Origin: CAVPTL01 sp963794415 | GTDB lineage: Bacteria > Actinomycetota > Thermoleophilia > Gaiellales > JAICJC01 | Length of the DNA stretch: 64,000 bases | Direction of reading: 5' to 3' | Assembly: GCA_963794415.1 (NCBI GenBank) | Contig: CAWCDI010000001.1 | Coordinates: 1,612,001-1,676,000 of the forward strand | Shown here: positions 21,890-30,462 of the stretch, piece by piece | How positions within the stretch are numbered: the stretch's first letter is position 1 | Layout of the letters: each line of letters opens with the position of its first letter | The notes under the pieces: model-generated | Database searches by the model: none | What the model was told of the DNA's origin: nothing | The model's input: only the letters and a program-made list of their open reading frames with translations | Translations under genes and position numbers: made by a program

Positions 21890-23140
21890 TCAGCTGTTGG
21901 AGAGGAAGTCGGGCGGCTCGAAGTCCTCGGCCGGAGCCGGGGGCGCGGGCAGCCGCGACCGCTGTGGCTCGGCGTCGGGAAGCGGCGCGAACGACGTGAC
22001 CCGGCGCGTGGTGTTCCCCTGGCCCGGCAGCGGGAACCCGGTGGCAACCACCGTGACCCAGAGCTGGCCGGCCAGACGCTCGTCCACCGTGGCGCCGAAG
22101 ATGATGTTGGTGTTGTCGTCGGCGGCGGCACGCACGATCTCGGCCGCCTCGTTCACCTCGTGCAGCGAGAGGTCTGACCCGCCGCTGATGGCGAGCAGGA
22201 TGCCGGAGGCCGCGTGCACCTCGTGATCGATGAGCGGCGAGGCGATCGCCCGGCCGGCGGCCTCGGCGGCCCGCGTGGGCCCGGTCGCCATGCCGATGCC
22301 CATCATCGCGTTGCCGGCGTTGCCCATGATGGTGCGCACGTCGGCGAAGTCGAGGTTGATGAGGCCCGGCAGGGTGATGAGATCGCAGATGCCCTGCACG
22401 CCCTGGCGCAGCACGTCGTCTGCCACCTGGAACGCCTCGACCAGCGGCGTGCCCTTCTCGAGCACGTCCAGCAGCCGGTCGTTGGGGATCACGATGACGG
22501 TATCGGAGGCGTCGCGCAGCGCCTTCACGCCGCTGGTTGCCTGCGCTGAGCGGCGCGAGCCCTCGAACGTGAACGGCGAGGTGACGATCGCAACGGTGAG
22601 CGCACCCACCTCGCGCGCCACCCGGGCCACCACCGGAGCGGCGCCGGAGCCCGTGCCCCCGCCCTCGCCCGCGGTGACGAACACCATGTCGGAGCCGCGG
22701 AGCACCGTCTTCAGGCGGTCGTGCGACTCCTCGGCAGCCTGTCGGCCGACGTCGGGATCGGCACCGGAGCCGAGCCCCTTGGTGTCCTCGCGGCCGATCT
22801 GGATCTTGGTGGGCGCCTCGGACATCTGCAGCTGCTGGATGTCGGTGTTCACGGCGATGAACTCCACGCCGCCCACGCCGGCCTCGATCATGCGATCGAC
22901 GGCGTTGCAGCCACCGCCGCCCACGCCGACGACGCGGATGACAGCCAGGTACGGCGAGTCGGCGCCGCGCGGGGGCGCCTCGATCCGGTCCTCGACCGGC
23001 TCGACGATCTCGGGCCGCGCGATGGGCTCGGCCATCGCGGCGTGCTCGAGCTCGGCGGGCTTCTCGGCCGCGGCGGTCTCGGTTGTCGCCTTGAACAGCT
23101 GGGCCAGCGGCCCGTCTCGCATGCTATTGCGCTTTGCCAT
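21890..23140 (-). CDS. ftsZ: FtsZ cell-division GTPase with an N-terminal extension
   Basis: Tubulin homologue of 416 residues, intact. An extension of about 65 residues, rich in Ala, Glu and Pro (including a second Met), precedes the core, which begins VIRVVGVGGGGCNAVDRM. The tubulin signature is GEGGGTGSGAAPVVA. The T7 synergy loop is NLDFADVRTIMGNAG. The C-terminus ends EDFEPPDFLSNS, resembling the conserved tail that binds FtsA or SepF. It is not next to dcw cluster genes. It overlaps the end of a parA-type gene by 17 bases, so it may be a second FtsZ or a relocated sole copy. Confidence 0.92.
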   Translation of the reverse strand: MAKRNSMRDGPLAQLFKATTETAAAEKPAELEHAAMAEPIARPEIVEPVEDRIEAPPRGADSPYLAVIRVVGVGGGGCNAVDRMIEAGVGGVEFIAVNTDIQQLQMSEAPTKIQIGREDTKGLGSGADPDVGRQAAEESHDRLKTVLRGSDMVFVTAGEGGGTGSGAAPVVARVAREVGALTVAIVTSPFTFEGSRRSAQATSGVKALRDASDTVIVIPNDRLLDVLEKGTPLVEAFQVADDVLRQGVQGICDLITLPGLINLDFADVRTIMGNAGNAMMGIGMATGPTRAAEAAGRAIASPLIDHEVHAASGILLAISGGSDLSLHEVNEAAEIVRAAADDNTNIIFGATVDERLAGQLWVTVVATGFPLPGQGNTTRRVTSFAPLPDAEPQRSRLPAPPAPAEDFEPPDFLSNS

Positions 23141-23885
23141 CGCGTAGCACCTCCCCGGCCAGGTCGCGATACGCCTTGGCGGCGTTGCCCTTGGAATCGT
23201 ACTTGAGTATGGAAGTGCCTTTCACGGGCGCTTCTGCGTATCTCACGGTCTTTCGGATGCGCGTCTTGAACACGATGTCGCCGTAGTTCTCCTCGAGGAT
23301 CTCGACCGCCTCCTTGGCGTGCAGCGTGCGGCCGTCGAACATCGTCGGCAGGATCCCCTGGATGTGCACGTCGGGGTTCAGGTTGTCGCGGATCATGGTG
23401 AGCGTGTTCTCGAGCTGGATCAGCCCGCGAAGCGACAGGTACTCACACTGCACCGGCACGATCACGCCGTCGGACGCCGTCAGGGCGTTGATGGTCAGCA
23501 GGCCCAGCGACGGAGGCGTGTCGAGCAGGATGTAGTCGTACTGCGACCGCGCCGGCAGAAGCGCCTTCTGCAGCGCCCGCTCGCGGCCGATCATCGACGA
23601 GAGCGCGAGCTCGGCGCCGGCGAGATCGATGGACGAGACGGCGAGGTCGATCTCCTGGTGGTGAACCACCTCGGCGATGGGAGTCTTGTGCACCAGCACG
23701 TCGAACATCGAGCGCTCGAGGCTGTCGGGGTCGAGCCCCTGGCTCATGGTCAGGTTGCCCTGCGGGTCGAGATCGACCGCCAGGACTCGCTGCCCGCGCT
23801 CGGCAAGGGCCACGCCCAGATTGAGCGTGGTTGTCGTCTTGGCAACGCCGCCCTTCTGGTTTGCGAGGGCGATAACCTGACCCAA
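23124..23885 (-). CDS. ParA/Soj-family chromosome-partitioning ATPase
   Basis: Deviant Walker A ATPase: VIALANQKGGVAKTTTTLNL near residue 5, DLDPQGNLTMSQG, and Walker B region DYILLDTPPSLGLLT. About 253 residues from a TTG start at 23885 that is preceded by AAAGGAG five bases away. The frame is open to 23963 but the upstream part has no family similarity. There is no parB in the window. Its coupling with ftsZ suggests a role in positioning the division ring or the nucleoid, as for MinD/MipZ-like proteins, but this is inference. Confidence 0.88.
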   Translation of the reverse strand: MGQVIALANQKGGVAKTTTTLNLGVALAERGQRVLAVDLDPQGNLTMSQGLDPDSLERSMFDVLVHKTPIAEVVHHQEIDLAVSSIDLAGAELALSSMIGRERALQKALLPARSQYDYILLDTPPSLGLLTINALTASDGVIVPVQCEYLSLRGLIQLENTLTMIRDNLNPDVHIQGILPTMFDGRTLHAKEAVEILEENYGDIVFKTRIRKTVRYAEAPVKGTSILKYDSKGNAAKAYRDLAGEVLRDGKAQ

Positions 23886-23989
23886 AACCGCTCCTTTGCT
23901 GGTCGTGTGATCTGTCTGCAACGCTGATCGGTGATCAGCCTGTTCGCGCGAATCGGTGTACATCGTGGCGTTGTTCGCTCATAAACAGT

Positions 23990-24988
23990 CTATTCCTGCC
24001 ACCCGCGGGCAGCCTCGATGCGCGCGCGGGGAGTCGGGTGCGAGCCGGTCAGCGCGTGGCGGAGCGGCGGCGGGTCGAGCTCCATCAGGTTCTGGGCGAC
24101 CAGCCGCTCGAACGCCTGGGCGTACACCTCGCCCTCGTGGGTGAGGCCCACTGCGTAGCGATCGGCTGCCCACTCACGCCGCCGGGAGTACCAGGCTCCG
24201 AGCGGTGAGATCAGCGTGGCTGCGACCGAAAAGCCCAGCACGAGCGATGGGAGCGCGGTGAGGTGGCCGCCTCCGTCAGGCGCCAGGAGCGCGACGCCGG
24301 CCCACGCGCCGAGCACGCCTGCAGCGGTGGTGACGACCGACATCGAGAGCAGCCGCCAGATGTCTCGGTGCACGCGGTGGCCCAGCTCGTGGGCGAGCAC
24401 CACTCGGGTGTGGCCGAGCGCCTCAGAATCGGTGGAGTAGGCGCCGCTCTCGGCAAGCGTGTCGCCCACGTAGATGCGCACGGTGGGGCCGAGCCCGGCC
24501 ACCATGGCGTTGGCGGCGGAGGTCTTCTCGCCCATGAGCAGGAGCCGCAGCTCGCGCACCGCCACCCCCGCCTGGTCGGCCGTGCGGCGCAGGGTGTCTG
24601 CCAGCGGCCCGTCCTCCAGCGGCCGGCTCTTCATGAAGATCGGCAGCAGGATCACCGGCCATGCGACGGCGAGCACCAGCTGGAGCGCGACCGCGAGGAT
24701 CCATACCGGCAGCGGCCACCAGTCCGGCCACTGCCGCTGGCAGCCGAGCACCGCCAGGGCGGCAGCGGCGCCGAGCACGTCGCCGAGGGCGATGCCCTTG
24801 GCCCAGTCCGAGAGCCACGCCCGGGCGCTCTGGCGCGAGAGCCCGTAGCCTCGCGAGAGGCGGTTGCCGGCGAGCCCGAACGGCAGCGAGATGAGCGGGA
24901 GCAGAACTCCCAGAGCGACCACGCAGCCCCAGCCGCCGAGCGCGCCGGCGGCCGCGACGATCACGATCAGGCCTGCCAGCGAGACCAC
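23990..24988 (-). CDS. M48 family membrane metalloprotease (HtpX/Ste24-like)
   Basis: Integral-membrane zinc protease. There are two N-terminal helices and more hydrophobic spans at about residues 70-110, then the zinc motif VVLAHELGHRVHRDI, two further helices, and the third zinc ligand in RREWAADRYAVGL. The C-terminus (LTGSHPTPRARIEAA) is typical of Ste24-like proteins. The GTG at 24988 is the first standard start. However, the frame is open upstream and encodes a typical membrane-proximal EAREYNRRRRRLG. This suggests a true start at CTG 25063, which overlaps the upstream TGA as CTGA. No frame break was seen. Confidence 0.85.
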   Translation of the reverse strand: MVSLAGLIVIVAAAGALGGWGCVVALGVLLPLISLPFGLAGNRLSRGYGLSRQSARAWLSDWAKGIALGDVLGAAAALAVLGCQRQWPDWWPLPVWILAVALQLVLAVAWPVILLPIFMKSRPLEDGPLADTLRRTADQAGVAVRELRLLLMGEKTSAANAMVAGLGPTVRIYVGDTLAESGAYSTDSEALGHTRVVLAHELGHRVHRDIWRLLSMSVVTTAAGVLGAWAGVALLAPDGGGHLTALPSLVLGFSVAATLISPLGAWYSRRREWAADRYAVGLTHEGEVYAQAFERLVAQNLMELDPPPLRHALTGSHPTPRARIEAARGWQE

Positions 24989-25059
24989 GCTTCCCGCGGT
25001 GCCGAGCCGGCGGCGGCGGCGGTTGTACTCACGGGCCTCGCCCTGTCGCAGATCGCCGG

Positions 25060-26243
25060 TCAGACCTCGATCAGCTCCTCGGGAGCGGTGGTGATGGTCT
25101 CGAAGCCGTCGCCGGTCACGGCGTACTGGTTCTCGATGCCGACCGCGCCGCGGCCGGCGAACACGAGCTTCGGCTCGATGGCGAGCACGTTTCCCTCCAC
25201 CAGCGGCCGGTCGAATCCCGGCGCGAGCACCGGTGTCTCGTCCACCTCCATGCCCACGCCGTGGCCGAGGAACCGCACCCGGTCGGCGCCGGCGCCCATG
25301 AAGTGGTCGCCGAAGCCCTCGTCGATGGCGATCTGCTCGGCCAGCTCGAAGAGCTGCGCGGGGATCGCGCCCGGGCGGAGCTCGGCCTCGACGGCGCGGA
25401 GGATCTGCACGGTCACCTCGTAGGCGCGGCGCAGATCGGCCGGGGCCTTGCCGAGGAAGAACGTGCGGGTCTGGTCGGCCAGCCAGCCGTTGTGGGCGCC
25501 GACGAGATCGACGATGACCGGATCGCCGGCGCGCAGCGGCTCGCGCCCAGTGCCCTTGCCGATCACGGGGTTCGGCCCCGGGCCGACCAGCGGCGAGTCC
25601 GAGTACCCGGGCACCGCGCCGCTCGGCCCGCTCAGCACCTGTCCGTAGTGCAGCTCCTGGTTGAAGCCGCGGTAGCGCATGAGCCCCTGGTGGCCGGCTC
25701 TGCGAAGCACACCCTCAATCTCTACTTGAAGCTGAGATTCGGTCATCCCCGCCCGCATCAGCCCGGGCGCTGCCCGCGCCGCCAGATCGACCTGCACCGC
25801 AGCCGCGCGCATGTCCGCGATGTCCGCCGCGGCTCTTCACTGCCCGCACCGCGGCGATCGCAGCCGAGGCGTCCACCACCTCGTAGCCCTCCAGCCGCCG
25901 CACGTAGCCGAGGTACGAGCGCGCCGAGACGACGTCGAGCTCGAATCCCACCCGCGCGCCGGGCCCGGCGCCCGCCTCGGCCAGCGCCGGCGCGAGCCCC
26001 GAGAGCGAGCGAAACGACTGGATGTGCTCGATCGGCGACTCCTCCCGGGCCCGCTCGAGCGTGCGCCGCACCAGGAGCCGCGGGGCACCCTCGGCGGGCA
26101 CGATGAGGTGCGCCTGCTGGTTGGTGCCAGTGAAGTACGCAAGGTCGGTGTTCTGGACGATCACTGCCGCGTCGATGCCGGCCGTGCGCAGCTGCGCCCG
26201 AAGCGCGGACAGCCGCCGATCGATCTGCTCGACGCGCCCCCAT
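25060..26243 (-). CDS. M24 family metallopeptidase (Xaa-Pro aminopeptidase/dipeptidase type)
   Basis: Two-domain creatinase-fold peptidase. The N-terminal domain contains NTDLAYFTGTNQQAHLI. The catalytic domain has metal ligands in IVDLVGAHNGWLADQTRTF, the histidine in RFLGHGVGMEVDETP and the glutamates in EGNVLAIEPK and GIENQYAV. About 393 residues. Breaks lie near 25828 and in the GGGGG run just after the ATG 26243. That start is supported by a TATCTT box 7 bases upstream. It is divergent from an amidohydrolase with only 20 bases between the start codons. Confidence 0.87.
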
Positions 26244-26249
26244 GCCGGT

Positions 26250-26256
26250 TAAGATA
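26250..26256. promoter_or_regulatory. Overlapping divergent -10 boxes
   Basis: TAAGAT (26250-26255, plus strand) lies 8 bases before the ATG at 26264. Its complement, read one base over, is TATCTT (26256-26251, minus strand), 7 bases before the ATG at 26243. One 7-base sequence could therefore drive both divergent genes, each without a leader. Confidence 0.5.
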
Positions 26257-26263
26257 CCCGGCC

Positions 26264-27897
26264 ATGACAGCTGATCTGATTCTTCAAAACGGCGTGGTGC
26301 ACACCGGAAGCGTTACCCGCCAGCTCGCCTCGGCGGTCGCAGTCACCGACGGCCGCATCGTCGCCGTCGGCGGCCCGAACGACGTCGCCTCACACCGCGG
26401 CCCCGCGACGCGCGAGATCGACATGCAGGGCGGGATGCTCCTCCCGGGCTTCTTCGACGCCCACTGCCACCCCGCCATGGGCGGCTACGGCATGACCCAG
26501 TGCGATCTGCACAGCATCGCCGGCCGCGAGCAGACGTGGAAGGCCATCGAGTCGTACGCCAACGGGCATCCCAACCGCGACTGGATCCTGGGCGGCGGCT
26601 GGTCGATGAGCGACTTCCCGGGCGGGCTGCCCACCCGCGAGGAGCTCGACGCAGTTGTCTCTGACCGGCCCGCGGCGCTCACCAACCGCGACTACCACGG
26701 GATGTGGGTCAACTCGAAGGCGCTCGAGGTGGCAGGCATCACCGACTCGACGCCCGATCCCGAGGGCGGCCGCATCGAGCGCGACGCCTCCGGGCGCGCG
26801 ACCGGCATGCTCCAGGAGCAGGCCATGCAGCTGATGTTCGCGCTCACCCCCGACCCCTCGCCGGAGGATCGGATGGCCGGCATCCTGGCGGCCCAGGCCT
26901 ACTACCACAGCCTCGGCATCACCTCGCTCTCAGACGCGCTGGTGGACCAGCACACGCAGGCGGCCTACACGGCGCTCGCACACAGCGGCAAGCTCTCGAT
27001 GCGGGTGCGCGCGATGCTCGGCTGGGATCCCACGGGGAACCTCGATCAGCTGGACGAGCTGCGCGAGCGACGGACGGCCGGGAACACGGGCCGGCTCAAC
27101 TGCGACGAGGTGAAGTTCTTCCACGACGGCGTGTTCGAGAACTTCACCGCCGCGATGATCGAGCCGTACCTGGGCGACGACGGCACGCCGACTGGAACCG
27201 CGGGCTCGACCAGTACGACCTGGACGACCTCACGCGCTACGTGCTGGCCTGCGACGCCGCCGGCTTCCAGGTGCACATCCACGCCCTGGGGAACCGCGCC
27301 GTGCGCGAGTGCCTCGACGTGTTCGAGCATGCGCTCGAGGTGAACGGCCGGCGCGACGCGCGACACCACCTGGCGCACCTGCAGTTCGTGGATCCCGTGG
27401 ACGTGCCGCGGCTGCGCGCGCTCAACGTGACGGCCAACGTCACGCCCCTCTGGGCGCGCCGCGAGGACAGCGTCGAGGTGCTGACGCTGCCGTTCGTGAG
27501 CGACGCGGTGGCGCGCACCATCTACCCGTTCCAGTCGATCCACGCCGCCGGCGGCCGCATCGCCTTCGGCAGCGACTGGTCGGTGTCCCCGCCCGACCCG
27601 CTCGAGCAGATCGCAACGGCGGTCAACCGCATCGATCCGCACGGCACGGCCGAGGAGCCGCTCTTCGCCGAGGAGTGCATGGATCTGGACTCCGCCATCG
27701 CGGCGCACACCATCAACGGCGCCTACGTCGCGTTCACCGACGACCGCGTCGGCACGATCGAGGCCGGCAAGCTGGCCGACCTGGTGCTGCTCGACCGCGA
27801 TCTGTTCGCCGCCGGCAACGACGAGATCGCCAGCACGAAGACGCTCATGACCATCTCCGAAGGTGACGTGGTGCACGCCGCCGACGGCTGGTCGTGA
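26264..27897 (+). CDS. Amidohydrolase family 3 protein (YtcJ-like)
   Basis: Metal-dependent hydrolase of about 544 residues. The N-terminal beta-sandwich and first metal motif are LLPGFFDAHCHPAMGG. The carboxylated-lysine region is DEVKFFHDGVFENF. Histidines lie in VHIHALGNRAVR and HHLAHLQFVD, and the catalytic aspartate in IAFGSDWSVSPPDPLEQI. Members of this family remove N-formyl or aryl groups or act on exoenzyme-type amides. The substrate is unknown. One insertion lies near 27195. The stop overlaps the GTG of a paralogue by four bases. Confidence 0.88.
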
Positions 27898-29370
27898 TCC
27901 TCGAGAACGGCCCGGTCTACACCCTCGATCCGCGGCTGCCGCGCATCCGCGCGCTCTCGGTGGCCGGCGACACCATCGTGGGCGGGGTCGACGTGCGCGA
28001 GGGCGACGACGACACCGTCGGGCACGAGCGCATCGACCTCGACGGGCGGTGCGTGCTGCCGGGGTTCTGCGATAGCCACGTGCACTTCCGCAGCTGGGCG
28101 ATCGCCCGCGGCGAGCTGGATCTGATCGGTGCGGGGTCGCTGGCAGAGGCGCTGGCGCTGGTGGCCGGCGAGGCCGGCGACGGCTGGATCCGCGGCCGTG
28201 GCTGGCGCTCGGCGCGCTGGCCCGACGGGCCGCCCACGGCAGCCGCGCTGGACGAGGTCACCGGCGAGCGGCCGGCGGCGCTGAGCGCCCACGACGGGCA
28301 CACGCTCTGGGTCAACTCCGCAGCGCTCCGGGCCGCCGGGATGGAGCATCCCGACGGCGTCCTGCACGAGCGCGAGGCGTGGTCGTTTCCCGTGCCCGAG
28401 CCCGGGCGGGTGGAGGTCTCGAAGGCGGTGCGAAGCGCAATGGCCGACGCAAACGGCCGCGGCGTGGTGGCGATCCACGACCTCGAGTTCGACGGCGGCC
28501 GCGAGCTGTGGCAGCGGCTCGACGGCGACCGGCGGATGACGCTTCGCGTGCACATGGGCGTGCCGGCCGAGCGGCTGGCCGCGGCGCGCGCGCTCGAGCT
28601 GCGGTCGGGGTTTGGCAGCGAGATGCTGCGCGTCGGGCCGGTGAAGGTGTTCATGGACGGCACGCTCGGCTCGGAGACCGCCTGGATGCTGGACGGCTCG
28701 GGCGAGGTGCTGACGACCGCCGCGGAGCTGCGCGAGATCGTGCTCGAGGCGGCGGCCGGCGGGCTCGACGTCGCCGTCCACGCCATCGGCGACGGGGCCA
28801 ACCGCGCCGCGCTGGACGCGTTCGCGGACACCCGCGAGGTGTGGGAGGAGGCGCTGGTGCGGCCCCGGATCGAGCACGTGCAGTGCCTGGACGATGCGGA
28901 TCTCCCCCGCTTTGCCGGGCTGGGCGTGATCGCATCCATGCAGCCGAGCCACGCGACGTCGGATCGCGACGTCGCCGACCGGCTGTGGGGCGAGCGCGCC
29001 GCGAAGGCCTACCGCACGCGCGATCTGCTGGACTCCGGCGCCCACGTGGTGTTCGGCTCGGACGCGCCGATCGAGCCGCTCGACCCGCTGGCCGGCATCC
29101 ACGCCGCCGTTCACCGCACCAGCGACGGGCGCGCGGCGTGGTACCCGCAGCAGCGGATCCCGGTGGCCGACGCGGTGCTGGGCTTCACCGCCGCCGGCGC
29201 CTATGCGGTGGGCGACGAGCGCCGCCGCGGGCTGCTCCTGCCCGGCTACGCGGCCGATCTGGTGGTGCTCGACACCGACATCATCGCCGAGCCCGAGCGC
29301 ATCGCCGAGCGCGCGCGTCGTGGCGACGATGGTGGCAGGGCGCTGGGTGCACGGCGCACCGCCCTGGTGA
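27894..29370 (+). CDS. Amidohydrolase family 3 protein, paralogue of the preceding gene
   Basis: It has the same fold as its neighbour but is shorter, at about 492 residues. Motifs: VLPGFCDSHVHFRSWA, GPVKVFMDGTLGSETAW, DVAVHAIGDGANRAALD, IEHVQCLDDADLPRF and VVFGSDAPIEPLDPLAGIH. The GTG start overlaps the upstream stop (GTGA). The strict frame ends at 29378 with a non-family tail. One base removed near 29318 gives the expected ARVVATMVAGRWVHGAPPW and TGA at 29368-29370. Two adjacent family members suggest a tandem duplication with divergent substrates. Confidence 0.86.
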
Positions 29371-29374
29371 GCAC

Positions 29375-30382
29375 CTAGCTCTGCAGGTTCTTGCAGGCGC
29401 TCCCCGACGGTGACGTCAGGCAGGTGATGAACACCTTCGCGGCCGCGCTGTACGGGCCGGTGGGGTCGGCCGCCACGGCCTGGCGCATGAGCGCAGTGGC
29501 CGAGTCCCCGTTCTTGATCCAGAACTCGAGCAAGCCGAGGTGGAAGAAGATCTCGGCGTTCTTGGGGTAGCTCTCCCCCAGCTTGTTGAGCGTCCCGATC
29601 GCGTCCATCGGGTTGTCCTTGTTGAATGCCAGGACGTTCTCGGCCACGATCGGCGAGATCGCCCCGGGCGAGAGGTTCTCGGCCCTCTGGGCGGCGAGGA
29701 TCGCCGCGCCGCGGTCGGTGTTCTGCAGCTTCCACGCCAGGTTGAGCCACGCGTCGGAGTCCGACGGGTGATCCTTCGCCGCCTTGCGGATCTCCGCCAG
29801 GCTCCCCTTCGGCGAGGGGTGCGGAAGGGTGTACGGCGGGTAGCCGGGGAAGTACCGGAAGTTGAGGATGTTGTCGGCCCGCGTGCCGTAGAACCCGTAC
29901 ATGTCGGCCGACTTCACGCCCTCGAGCGTGTGCGCGGCGGCCTTCACCTGCCCCGCCCAGAGCTGTGCCACGCCCAGGCCGAGCATCACCGGCAGCGAGC
30001 GCTGCGGGAGCCTCTGCAGCCCCGCGATGGTGGACTCGCGGCGATCCATCGTGTCGGCCGCCAGCAGGTCGGCCACCTTGATCCGCACGTCGCCCGCGGG
30101 AAGCAGCCTTCGCGCAGCCGCGGCCACCGCAACGGGGTCGGAGGCCAGCGGCACCTTCGCGCCCGGCAGGTCGATCACCGAGAGCGGCAGCCCCTTCAGC
30201 GGCCTGGTGGTGTCGGCCGCCTTGCTGCCCGAGCCGGAGGTGAGCAGCACCACGGCCACCACCGCGATCCCCACCACCAGCGCCGCCCCTGCGAGGATCA
30301 GCAACCGGCCTCGTGAAAGACCGGGAATACCGCCACTGGGAGGCCCGTTTAACTCTTCAGTGGCGGAGGGGTTTGGATCCAT
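29375..30382 (-). CDS. Membrane-anchored TPR-like protein
   Basis: A 335-residue intact protein. There is a cytoplasmic Pro/Gly-rich N-terminus, then one membrane helix at about residues 28-48 (LLILAGAALVVGIAVVAVVLL), then an outside domain of helical repeats. Examples are SDSDAWLNLAWKLQ, GAISPIVAENVLAF and NAEIFFHLGLLEFWI, with the spacing and Ala/Leu pattern of tetratricopeptide repeats. No enzymatic motif is visible, so protein-protein interaction at the cell surface is the inferred role. It is divergent from the moeB-cysO operon. Confidence 0.72.
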   Translation of the reverse strand: MDPNPSATEELNGPPSGGIPGLSRGRLLILAGAALVVGIAVVAVVLLTSGSGSKAADTTRPLKGLPLSVIDLPGAKVPLASDPVAVAAAARRLLPAGDVRIKVADLLAADTMDRRESTIAGLQRLPQRSLPVMLGLGVAQLWAGQVKAAAHTLEGVKSADMYGFYGTRADNILNFRYFPGYPPYTLPHPSPKGSLAEIRKAAKDHPSDSDAWLNLAWKLQNTDRGAAILAAQRAENLSPGAISPIVAENVLAFNKDNPMDAIGTLNKLGESYPKNAEIFFHLGLLEFWIKNGDSATALMRQAVAADPTGPYSAAAKVFITCLTSPSGSACKNLQS

Positions 30383-30462
30383 TCGCTGGCTATACTCGAT
30401 TCAACAAACGCGATAATTTCTGCCCGCGCGTGAGCGTCCGGGCATTTGCAGACGAAGGGTAG

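Noticed and set aside
23886..23963. N-terminal extension of the ParA-like protein from ATG 23963
   Set aside because: The extra 26 residues lack family similarity, while TTG 23885 has a near-perfect ribosome site and gives the standard length.
27723..29750. A long minus-strand open frame opposite the second amidohydrolase
   Set aside because: The composition (His/Arg/Gly-rich, no domain) is typical of antisense shadows in GC-rich DNA. The plus-strand amidohydrolase has clear motifs.
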